From assembly GCA_047605265.1 (NCBI GenBank), contig JASGFY010000103.1:1-7733 (forward strand): a stretch of DNA of 7,733 nucleotides, in the 5' to 3' direction. The DNA is from Solimonas sp047605265 (GTDB lineage: Bacteria > Pseudomonadota > Gammaproteobacteria > Nevskiales > Nevskiaceae). Below are positions 1 to 6,732 of this stretch, one piece after another. Each line of letters opens with the position of its first letter. Within the stretch, counting starts at the first letter, position 1. The notes beneath the pieces were generated by a model. It worked only from the letters and a program-made list of their open reading frames with translations, was not told the DNA's origin and made no database searches. Position numbers and translations under genes: made by a program.

Positions 1-2
1 CG

Positions 3-461
3 CGCGCCGCGCTCGCGGCGCTGCCGCCGCTCGGCGAGGCCGGGCTGGAGGCGACGGCCCAGGCGATCCGCCGCCGTCTCGCCGAAGCCGAGATCGATCT
101 CGCGGAAGGCGATGCCGACGCTGCTGCCGGCACCGCCGCCGCCGCGACCGCGCAGGCGCGCGCCAGCGAGCTGGCGCCATACCTGCGCCTGACGATCGCC
201 GACGGCGAATGGCTCGAGGGCCTTGCCCGCCTGCGCGGCGGCGACGCTGCGCGGGCACGGCCGCTGCTGGCGCAGGCGCTGGCGACGCGGACCGAGCGGC
301 TGCTGCCGGCGAGCCCGAAGATCGCCGAGGCGCGGCGGGCGCTCGCCGACTGCGAACGCCGGCTCGCCCGGCCCACCGCCGCCATCGACGCCGCGCATGC
401 CGCGCCGTCCGAACGCGACACGACCGCGCACCACCCGGGAAGCCGGCGCCGGAGCGGGTGA
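3..461 (+). CDS. TPR-like C-terminal fragment, possibly of a Ser/Thr protein kinase (5' end outside window)
   Basis: An open frame enters from the left edge and ends at TGA 459-461, giving the last 152 residues. It is Ala/Arg/Leu-rich and reads as paired amphipathic helices. The clearest part is GDAARARPLLAQALATR, followed by a conserved-looking LLPASPKIAEARRALADCE. This resembles the closing tetratricopeptide units of bacterial TPR proteins, in which an ALAIRE-type helix is followed by 'HP-x-AEAR-x-ALA'. In Xanthomonadales and Planctomycetes such tails often close Ser/Thr kinases that partner ECF sigma factors of the kind found at 4930-5502. No kinase domain is visible here, so that identity is an inference. 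After the last helix there is a 30-residue polar, Arg-rich tail. Two other frames are also open over this stretch, but only this one gives helical repeat structure and runs continuously from the edge. Confidence 0.6.
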   Translation, partial: RAALAALPPLGEAGLEATAQAIRRRLAEAEIDLAEGDADAAAGTAAAATAQARASELAPYLRLTIADGEWLEGLARLRGGDAARARPLLAQALATRTERLLPASPKIAEARRALADCERRLARPTAAIDAAHAAPSERDTTAHHPGSRRRSG

Positions 462-530
462 GGGGACAGCGCTCGGCGGCCTGCGCAGGGCGCTCGACAA
501 AGGGAATGCCTGTCCGGATTGCTGCGTGTC

Positions 531-552
531 TTGCGTATGAATCAGTACGCAA
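531..552. promoter_or_regulatory. Perfect 7-bp inverted repeat just upstream of the lipoprotein gene
   Basis: TTGCGTA (531-537) and TACGCAA (546-552) are exact reverse complements around an 8-nt spacer that itself contains TGA/TCA. The element ends 12 bases before the ATG at 565 and immediately precedes the ribosome-binding site. It lies in a relatively AT-rich pocket of an otherwise GC-rich region. It could be an operator for a dimeric repressor or a 5'-UTR hairpin that occludes the ribosome site. No convincing -35/-10 pair could be placed around it. Confidence 0.4.
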
Positions 553-564
553 TCTAGGGAGTCC

Positions 565-1614
565 ATGGTGAAAGCGATGACGACGTTTCACGTCCCGCGG
601 TGTGTGTGCCTGCTGTTTCCGCTCGTGCTGGCTGCGCTTTCCGCCTGCGCGCGCGACGGGAGCGCCGCGCCGCTGCTGGTCGTGCCCGAGGCGCGCGGAC
701 ACCGGCTGGTTCTGATCGATCCGCGCGCGAAGGCGGTGGCCGGCGCGATCGCCGTGCCCGGCTGGCCGCATGAAGTGGCGTTCTCGGCCGACGGCAAGAC
801 CGCGTACACGCCGTCGTACAGCGATGCCATCGTTGGCATGCCGGGCGAGGACGGACACGCCATCGACGTGATCGACATGGCGACGCGCACATGGACGAAG
901 TCCTGGGATCTGGGCCGGCCGCTGCGCCCGCACAAGGTGCTGGTCGCGCAGGACGGCAGCCTGCTGGTCTCGGCCGAACTGGCGCAGGCGGTCGCAATCG
1001 TCGATGCCCGGACCGGCCGGATCGCCGCGCAGATTCCGACCGGCGCCGCGCAAACCCACATGCTCGAAGCGACGCCGGACGGCCGCAAGCTGTACACGGC
1101 CAACCTCGGCGCGGGCAGCATCAGCGTGCTCGATCTCAAGACGCGCAAGCTGACCCGGGTGATCGCGGTTTCCGATCTCGTGCAGCGCATCGCGCTGTCG
1201 CGCGACGGCAAGCGCCTGTTCGTGACCAACGGCAACGCGCCCAGCGTCGTCGTCATCGACACGGCGACGGACGACATCGCGCGGGAAATTCCGGTCGCGG
1301 GATTTCCGTTCGCCGCCTGCCCGACCGCGGACGGAAAGTTCCTGCTGGTCGGCGAGGACGAAGCGCCGCTCGCGCACGGCGGCGGCACGAAGGGTCTGCT
1401 CGAAGTGATCGATCTGGCGATGAACGCCGTCGCGCACCGCTTCGACACCGACCGCATGCCGCACGGCATCGCCATCGTCGGCGACGAAGCCTTCATCGCC
1501 ACCTGGATGAACGGCAATGTCGACGTGCTGAACCTGAAGGCCTGGGCGCTCGAGGCGCCGATTGCCGCCGCGGCGTACGGCGACGGCATCGCGCTCTGGC
1601 CCGGACTGCGCTGA
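565..1614 (+). CDS. Lipoprotein with YVTN/YncE-family beta-propeller
   Basis: The product is 349 residues. The N-terminus is a lipoprotein signal: basic start, hydrophobic core LLFPLVLAALS, then lipobox LSAC with the acylated Cys at residue 28. Ala at +2 favours outer-membrane sorting. The mature part is a run of propeller blades of the YVTN type, each with a 'DG-K/R-x-L/A-Y/F-V/T-x-N' turn and a following VxVIDxxT strand: D76 (DGKTAYTPSYSDAIV), D130, D172 (DGRKLYTANLGAGSISVLD), D214 (DGKRLFVTNGNAPSVVVIDT) and D256. The size suits a seven-bladed propeller. Family members are periplasmic or surface proteins used for binding or redox-linked roles; the ligand here is unknown. AGGGAG at 556-561 supports ATG 565. 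An in-frame ATG at 577 would give the same signal peptide, four residues shorter, but sits farther from the ribosome site. A hairpin follows the stop. Confidence 0.85.
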   Translation: MVKAMTTFHVPRCVCLLFPLVLAALSACARDGSAAPLLVVPEARGHRLVLIDPRAKAVAGAIAVPGWPHEVAFSADGKTAYTPSYSDAIVGMPGEDGHAIDVIDMATRTWTKSWDLGRPLRPHKVLVAQDGSLLVSAELAQAVAIVDARTGRIAAQIPTGAAQTHMLEATPDGRKLYTANLGAGSISVLDLKTRKLTRVIAVSDLVQRIALSRDGKRLFVTNGNAPSVVVIDTATDDIAREIPVAGFPFAACPTADGKFLLVGEDEAPLAHGGGTKGLLEVIDLAMNAVAHRFDTDRMPHGIAIVGDEAFIATWMNGNVDVLNLKAWALEAPIAAAAYGDGIALWPGLR

Positions 1615-1630
1615 GCCGCGATTTCGCGGC
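1615..1630 (+). terminator. Terminator-like hairpin directly after the lipoprotein stop
   Basis: GCCGCG (1615-1620) pairs perfectly with CGCGGC (1625-1630) around ATTT, starting at the first base after the TGA at 1612-1614. No T-run follows, so this is not a canonical intrinsic terminator. It may be a transcript-end stabiliser or a pause site. The rest of the 192-bp gap up to 1806 holds no gene I can support. Confidence 0.35.
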
Positions 1631-1806
1631 GTTCATCGTCCGGCTTTGCGCGCCGCCCGCCGCGTCGGCCCCGGAGCCGGTGCATGCGCAAACCGACCTT
1701 CCCGCATTTCCGCCATCCGGCCGGCGCGCGCCTGCGCCGCGATGTCCGCATTTGCCGCCCCGTTGCGTAACAGGAGAAAGACGAAGCAACGGACAGGGGA
1801 GCGGAA

Positions 1807-4800
1807 ATGAAGGACAGGCGGGCGGTTCGGGCGGCGCGGCGCCGCCCGGGAATGCTGTTGGCGGTCGCGGTGGCGGTCGCGGTGGCGGTCGCCGTGCTGT
1901 CGCCGGCCGGGCCGGCGCGGGCGGCGACGATCACCGTCACCTCGACCGACGACACTCTCTTGGCCGGCGACGGCAAGGTCACGCTGCGTGAGGCCATCAC
2001 GGCCATCAACGCGGGCGACGATCTTGGCGACGCCGACATCAGCGGCCAGAATCCCGGTGCGTTCGCCGCCACGGTCGACGACAACGACATCATCGCCTTC
2101 AACATCGCCGGCGGTGGCGTGCACACGATCCGGCCGGAGTCGCCGCTGCCGGTGATCGGCGGCTATCTGACCATCGATGGCTATACCCAGCCGGGCAGCT
2201 CGCCGAACACGCTCGCCAGCGGCAGCAACGCGGTCCTGCTGATCGAACTCGACGGCAGCCGGGCCGGCGCGGACGCCGACGGCCTCGTGTTCGGTCTGAA
2301 CCGCTCCGGCAACGCGCTGTCGCAGACGGTCCGCGGACTCGTCGTCAACCGCTTCGGCGGCCGCGGCATCGCCGCCGCGGGACGCAGCGGCTGCGACCCG
2401 ACCCTGATCGGCTGCACCGGCCATCTGACGGTGGCCGGTTCGTACATCGGCACCGATCCGAGCGGTACGATCGCGGCCGGCAACGGCACCGGCATCGACA
2501 TCGGGCTCAACGCCATCGGCGATATCGGCGGCAGCAGTTCGTCCGCGGCAAACCGCAGCCTGATCTCGGGCAACCTCGGGGCCGGCTTGCACGTCGATGC
2601 GCCGGGCGCGAACCCGCCCGTCGCGTACAACTGCTACCTCGCGGTTTACGGCAGCCAGATCGGTACCGATGCCGGCGGCACGCAGCCGCTCGGCAACGGC
2701 GGCGCCGGCGTCGAAGTCGGCGAGTTCGGCCGTGCGCTCATCTCCGGCGCGCGGATCGCGGCGAACGGCGGCGACGGCGTTGACGTCACCCGCAACGCGG
2801 CACTGCCCGGGACCACGTTTTCGAGCGCGATCAGCTCGTCGACGATCGGCGGACCGGGCCTCGGCAATGGCGGCCACGGCCTGCACTTTCGCGCGGCTTC
2901 GATCGCCACGATCAGCGACAGCACGATCACCGGCAACGGCGGCGCCGGCATTCGCGTCGAGGATCAGGGCATCGTCGATTTCACGGGTGGCGTGATCAGC
3001 GACAACGGCGGCCTGCCGATCGACCTCAACGCCGAGGGCCCGGATGACAACGATGCGCTCGACGCCGATGGCGGCGGCAACGAAGGGCTCAATTCGCCCG
3101 TGATCGGCTCGGCCTCGACCGGCAGTGGCGGCGGGAACATCCGTGGCAGCCTCGATTCGCTGCCGAACCAGACTTTCTCCGTCTACTTCTACCAGACCAG
3201 GACTTGCGACGCGCAGGGTTACGGGCAGCTGCAGATCAGCCCTTACGCCGAGAGCTACACCAACGTGACGACGGATACCGGCGGGCATGCCGACTTCGAT
3301 TTGAGCTTCAGCGGCGGGCTCGACGTGAGCTATCCGTACCTGACCGCGCTGACGCGCTACGTCACAGCGGTCAATGGTGTGGGGGCGATCGAGGTTTCCG
3401 AGGTTTCGCGCTCCTGCGTCGCCATCGCCGGCGCGGCGAGCGCCGGCACGCTGCAATTCGGCGCGGACCGCTACACGGTTGCGGAGAACGGCGGTCACGT
3501 CGACGTCACCGTCACGCGCAGCGGCGGCTCGTCCGGGGCGGCGAGCGTGACCGTGTCGACGGCCGACCAGACCGCGCTCGCCGGCGGCGACTACAGCGCC
3601 GTCAGCACCACGCTGAGCTGGGCCGACGGCGATGCCGCGTCCAGGACCGTCGCGATCCCGATCCTCGACGACACCGCCATCGAGGGCGACGAGACGTTCA
3701 CGGTGACGCTGAGCAACGCCGGCGGCGCCGCGCTCGGCACGCCGGCCACCGCGACGGTGACGATCAGCGACGACGACACGGCGCCGCCGGGCACGCTGGC
3801 GCTGGCGGCGGCGACGGCCAGCGTGCGCGAGAACGCCGGCACGCTGACGCTGACGGTGAGCCGCAGCGGCGGCTCGTCCGGCGCGGCCAGCGTGCAGTAC
3901 CGGCTCACGCCGGGCACCGCGAGCGCCGGCAGCGATTACACGGCCGTCAGCGGCACGCTGAGCTGGGCCGACGGCGACGGCGCGGCGAAGACCATCAGCG
4001 TGCCGATCCTCGACGACACGCTCGTCGAAGGCAGCGAGACCTTCACCGTGACACTCAGCGACGCCGGCGGCGCTGCGCTCGGCACGCCAGCCAGCGCCAC
4101 GGTGACGATCGTCGACGACGACACGGCGGCCAGCGGCGACGGCTATTTCAAGGCCGGGGCCGGCGCCTTGCCGCTGGCCGCGTTGCTGCCGCTCGGCCTG
4201 CTCGCGTTCCTGCGCCGCGCGCGGCGCGCCGGCTCCATGCTGGTTCCGGCGCTGGCCGTGGCCGCCATGCTCGCCGCGCCGCCGTCGCGGGCCGGCGGGC
4301 TGGAACCGGCGGACGAGCCCCTGTATGCGCCAGGCCTCTATCTCGGCACGCAACTCGGCCTCGGCCGCTACGCGGAGACGTCCGATGCCTTCGGCGACAG
4401 GCTGCATCGGGTCGGCTACGACGCCGAGGCCTCGTTCGATCGCAGTGCCTTCTCGGGCTCGCTGTACGCCGGCGTGCCGGTCCATCCGGGCCTCGCGGTG
4501 GAGGCGGGCTGGCAGTACTTCGGCGAGTACGACGGCCGGCTGAGCGGCGGCATCGACGCGGCGGCCGCGGCAGCCCACACACTGCGCCCGGCCGGACGCG
4601 GCGTCTCGCTCGGCCTGGTCGCGCGCACGGCGACGGCGGGCGGCTGGCTGCTGAACGTGCGCTTGGCAGGCGTCTACTACCGTTCGACGCAGAAGATCCG
4701 CATCGGTGAATCGGTGGCGCGCGACGAGGACAGCGGCTTCGGCATCGGCGGCGGCCTGGCGCTCGGCTACCGCCTGAGCCCGCGCTTCAGCCTGGCGCTG

Positions 4801-4881
4801 ACTGCCGACGGGTACAGCCTGGGTGGCCAGACCGCGGTGACGCGGCTCGGTGCGCAGCTCGAATGCCGGATCGGCCACTGA
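1807..4881 (+). CDS. Secreted CSLREC-like / beta-helix / Calx-beta surface protein fused in frame to an outer-membrane barrel
   Basis: The product is 1024 residues. ATG 1807 is supported by AGGGGAG at 1795-1801. Residues 1-39 form a signal peptide: Arg-rich n-region, six Ala-Val pairs, cleavage likely after ARA. Residues 40-75 resemble the CSLREC N-terminal domain (VTLREAI in place of CSLREAI). About 100-430 is a right-handed parallel beta-helix, with the family phrase IGTD-x-x-GT-x-x-x-GNG-x-G twice (from about 213 and 284). Residues 547-657 and 662-772 are two Calx-beta domains, each ending in DDD. Residues 787-802 form a hydrophobic helix followed by RRARR, the layout of C-terminal sorting/anchor tails such as GlyGly-CTERM. 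Unusually the frame continues: Met811 begins MLVPALAVAAMLAAPPSRA, a good second signal peptide, then about 190 residues of alternating strands like an OmpA-type eight-stranded barrel. The C-terminus is His, not the usual aromatic residue. Role is probably adhesion or surface binding (inference). The fusion could be real or an ancient stop loss. Confidence 0.82.
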   Translation: MKDRRAVRAARRRPGMLLAVAVAVAVAVAVLSPAGPARAATITVTSTDDTLLAGDGKVTLREAITAINAGDDLGDADISGQNPGAFAATVDDNDIIAFNIAGGGVHTIRPESPLPVIGGYLTIDGYTQPGSSPNTLASGSNAVLLIELDGSRAGADADGLVFGLNRSGNALSQTVRGLVVNRFGGRGIAAAGRSGCDPTLIGCTGHLTVAGSYIGTDPSGTIAAGNGTGIDIGLNAIGDIGGSSSSAANRSLISGNLGAGLHVDAPGANPPVAYNCYLAVYGSQIGTDAGGTQPLGNGGAGVEVGEFGRALISGARIAANGGDGVDVTRNAALPGTTFSSAISSSTIGGPGLGNGGHGLHFRAASIATISDSTITGNGGAGIRVEDQGIVDFTGGVISDNGGLPIDLNAEGPDDNDALDADGGGNEGLNSPVIGSASTGSGGGNIRGSLDSLPNQTFSVYFYQTRTCDAQGYGQLQISPYAESYTNVTTDTGGHADFDLSFSGGLDVSYPYLTALTRYVTAVNGVGAIEVSEVSRSCVAIAGAASAGTLQFGADRYTVAENGGHVDVTVTRSGGSSGAASVTVSTADQTALAGGDYSAVSTTLSWADGDAASRTVAIPILDDTAIEGDETFTVTLSNAGGAALGTPATATVTISDDDTAPPGTLALAAATASVRENAGTLTLTVSRSGGSSGAASVQYRLTPGTASAGSDYTAVSGTLSWADGDGAAKTISVPILDDTLVEGSETFTVTLSDAGGAALGTPASATVTIVDDDTAASGDGYFKAGAGALPLAALLPLGLLAFLRRARRAGSMLVPALAVAAMLAAPPSRAGGLEPADEPLYAPGLYLGTQLGLGRYAETSDAFGDRLHRVGYDAEASFDRSAFSGSLYAGVPVHPGLAVEAGWQYFGEYDGRLSGGIDAAAAAAHTLRPAGRGVSLGLVARTATAGGWLLNVRLAGVYYRSTQKIRIGESVARDEDSGFGIGGGLALGYRLSPRFSLALTADGYSLGGQTAVTRLGAQLECRIGH
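1861..1896 (+). repeat. 12-bp tandem repeat encoding the signal-peptide core
   Basis: The unit GCGGTCGCGGTG occurs at 1861-1872 and 1873-1884 exactly, and at 1885-1896 with one mismatch. It encodes (Ala-Val) x 6, the hydrophobic core of the signal peptide. Both the 12-bp and the underlying 6-bp period keep the frame, so slippage would change core length, not reading frame. Confidence 0.85.
3445..4122 (+). repeat. Direct repeat of the Calx-beta module, 345-bp period
   Basis: Two modules, 3445-3777 and 3790-4122, are collinear at a fixed 345-bp (115-codon) offset. The shared protein blocks are RSGGSSGAASV, LSWADGD, PILDDT, ETFTVTLS and AGGAALGTPA, each module ending VTI-x-DDD. Nucleotide identity is high in these blocks and low between them, which indicates an internal duplication with later divergence or partial homogenisation. 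The acidic DDD ends are consistent with the calcium-binding role known for Calx-beta domains. Confidence 0.85.
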
Positions 4882-4929
4882 ATCGGCGGCGCCGGGCGGG
4901 CGAGTCGGGCGGGTGGTGCGCAGACCGCC

Positions 4930-5502
4930 TCAATCCGACAGCGCCTGCTGCAGCCAGGCCCGCGCCTTGACCCAGTCGCGGCGCACGGTTCTGGCGGTCA
5001 GGCCGAGCGCCGTCGCGGTCTCCTCCTCGCTGTAGCCGGCGTAGAAGCGGCACTCGACGACCTGCGCCAGACGCGGGTTGAGCCGCGCCAGCTGCTGCAG
5101 CGATTCGGCCACGTCCAGCAGCAGCTTCTCGCCGTCTTGCCGATCCGGAACTTCGTATGCCGTGTCCAGGGGGAGCGCGTCGACGCCGCCGTTGCGTTTC
5201 TCCGCCTGGCGCTCCCGGGCGTAGGAGACCAGGGCGTGGCGCATGGCGATCGCGGCCGAGCGCAGGAAGTGCTGGGGATTGCTGAAATCCGGCTGGTGAC
5301 GCAGCTTCAGGTACGCCTCGTTGACGAGCGCCGTGGTGCGCAGGGTTTCGCCCGAATGCCACTGGCGCCGCTCGCGCCGTGCCAGCGCGCGCACCTGCGG
5401 ATAGAACAGCGGCAGCAGGTCCATCGCCCGGCGGCGCTCTTGCGCCGTCGCGATCAGCGCGTCCAGGGCGTCCAGGCCATCCAGGGCTTCGTTGTTCGGC
5501 AT
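4930..5502 (-). CDS. ECF-type RNA polymerase sigma factor (TIGR02999/ECF43-like)
   Basis: The product is 190 residues, a usual size for the family. Sigma region 2 spans about 30-103, with the diagnostic stretches GETLRTTALVNEAYLKL (51-67), FSNPQHFLRSAAIAMRHAL and VSYARERQAEKR. Region 4 spans about 128-188 and contains a helix-turn-helix around YSEEETATALGLTARTVRRD (157-176), with NPRLAQVVECRFYAGYS leading into it. These match the Sig-70_X6 group abundant in Xanthomonadales and Planctomycetes, often controlled by Ser/Thr kinases and not by membrane anti-sigma factors. No anti-sigma gene lies beside it. The gene is convergent with the surface-protein gene (48-bp gap) and divergent from the DUF4105 gene. 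The start codon at 5502 has no strong ribosome site. A CATAAT hexamer on this strand (5562-5567) could be a -10 element, but no good -35 accompanies it. Confidence 0.9.
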   Translation of the reverse strand: MPNNEALDGLDALDALIATAQERRRAMDLLPLFYPQVRALARRERRQWHSGETLRTTALVNEAYLKLRHQPDFSNPQHFLRSAAIAMRHALVSYARERQAEKRNGGVDALPLDTAYEVPDRQDGEKLLLDVAESLQQLARLNPRLAQVVECRFYAGYSEEETATALGLTARTVRRDWVKARAWLQQALSD

Positions 5503-5706
5503 GCTCGCAAGAAGTCGTCGCGGGAGAGCGTGTGCGGCGAGGCGCCCACGCCAATGCGGACATTATGCGCGGGCGATCCGCCGTCTAACGTGACCGAACG
5601 CTGATGGCGCGGCGTTGCCCGGCGCGCCGGGATGCCGGACATCCCGATGCGGCAGAATGCGCGCGAGAAACCGCCGCCGTCGACGGGAGCGCGCGCCGAT
5701 CCGGAC

Positions 5707-6711
5707 ATGAAGACATTGGGCCTGGCCGTGCTGAGCGTGCTGTTCCTGCTGCTGTCCGCCTGGGCGGCGCTGGCGCTGTGGTTCCATCTGCCGGACCGCA
5801 GGCGTGTCGCCGGCGTCGCCTTGTGGATGTTCTGCGCGCTGGCGCTGCTCGTGCTGCTGTGGTGCGCGGACGTGGTGCTCGCCGTGCCGCTGTTTGCCGC
5901 GGCGCTGGCGCTACTGCTGCTCTGGTGGCATTCGATCCGGCCGTCGAACGATCGCGTCTGGGCCGACGAGGTCGCGCGGCAACTCGTCGCCGAGCGCGAC
6001 GGCGCGCGCGTCACGCTGCACAACGTCCGCAACTTCGCGTGGCGTACGACCAGCGACTACGGCGTGCGCTGGGAAACGCGGCGCTACGACCTCGACCGTC
6101 TGCGTTCGGTCGACACGATCCTCTCGCACTGGATGGGGCCGGCGATCGCGCACACGCTGGTGTCGTTCGGTTTCGACGACGGACATGGCGGCAGCGACTA
6201 CCTGACGTTCTCGCTGGAAATCCGCAAGGAGCGCGGCGAGCTGTACACGCCGGTCGGCGGCTTCTTCAAGAAGTTCGAGATCAATCTGATTGCTGCCGAC
6301 GAGCGCGACATTGTGCGCCTGCGCAGCAATGTACGCGGCGAGGATGTCTATCTGTATCGCGTGCTGTTGCCACCGGCGCAGATCCGCTCGCTGTTCAACG
6401 CCTATCTGGAGGAAGCTGATGCGCTGCGCCGCGCGCCGCGCTGGTACAACACGGCGACGGCGAACTGCACGACGATCGTCTTCCAGATGATGCGGCACAT
6501 CGTCGCCGGCCTGCCGCTCGACCATCGCCTGCTGCTGTCCGGCTACCTGCCCGAGTACATCCACGCCGCCGGCGGTTTCACGCCCGGTGTCGATCTGGCG
6601 ATATTGCACCGCGCCGGCCGCATCAACGAGCGTGCGCGCGCCGCCGACGCCGATCCGGCATTCTCGCGGCGCATCCGTGAGGGTGTGCCGGGCATCGCCC
6701 CTTCTCCGTAA
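5707..6711 (+). CDS. DUF4105 (Lnb N-terminal periplasmic domain-like) membrane protein
   Basis: From ATG 5707 the product is 334 residues. Three hydrophobic segments come first (about 4-26, 33-50 and 52-72), ending in LLLLWWHSIRPSNDRVW, a hallmark junction in DUF4105 proteins. The following soluble domain is probably periplasmic and carries VTLHNVRNFAWR (His105), RRYDLDRLRSVD, WMGPAIAHTLVSFGF (His149), EIRKERGE, NVRGEDVYLYRV, and YNTATANCTTIVFQMMRH with Cys254. It ends with RIREGVPGI as family members do. The domain is shared with enterococcal Lnb, a lipoprotein N-acyltransferase; the function of the Gram-negative proteins is not settled, and a Cys254-based transfer or hydrolysis reaction is an inference. 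In-frame ATGs at 5632 and 5647 would add 20-25 polar residues; 5707 is chosen because it places the first membrane helix at the N-terminus. No start has a good ribosome site. The dioxygenase follows after 21 bp. Confidence 0.82.
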   Translation: MKTLGLAVLSVLFLLLSAWAALALWFHLPDRRRVAGVALWMFCALALLVLLWCADVVLAVPLFAAALALLLLWWHSIRPSNDRVWADEVARQLVAERDGARVTLHNVRNFAWRTTSDYGVRWETRRYDLDRLRSVDTILSHWMGPAIAHTLVSFGFDDGHGGSDYLTFSLEIRKERGELYTPVGGFFKKFEINLIAADERDIVRLRSNVRGEDVYLYRVLLPPAQIRSLFNAYLEEADALRRAPRWYNTATANCTTIVFQMMRHIVAGLPLDHRLLLSGYLPEYIHAAGGFTPGVDLAILHRAGRINERARAADADPAFSRRIREGVPGIAPSP

Positions 6712-6732
6712 TCCTTGTCGATCGATCCGCCC

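Noticed and set aside
480..489. Palindrome CCTGCGCAGG
   Set aside because: A single 10-base palindrome is expected at this composition and has no supporting promoter context.
1644..1692. Possible long-range stem between TTTGCGC (1644-1650) and GCGCAAA (1686-1692)
   Set aside because: A 7-bp match across a 35-base loop in GC-rich sequence is easily due to chance.
588..2126. 512-codon minus-strand open frame over the lipoprotein gene and into the surface gene
   Set aside because: It is a Ser/Ala/Arg-rich shadow that crosses two real genes and their intergenic gap, with no recognisable domain.
3204..4709. 501-codon + strand frame inside the surface gene
   Set aside because: Its repeats are only the frame-shifted Calx-beta duplication, and its product is extremely Arg-rich.
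1633..4878. Very long minus-strand open frame (1081 codons) opposite the surface-protein gene
   Set aside because: Its translation is a monotonous Arg/Ala/Asp/Val mix with no domain, signal or ribosome site. It mirrors the GC-rich codons of the + strand gene, whose domains are clear.
4237..4881. Separate barrel gene starting at ATG 4237
   Set aside because: It is attractive because a signal peptide starts there, but no ribosome site precedes it and the upstream frame runs straight through, so it is kept as part of the long gene and discussed as a finding.
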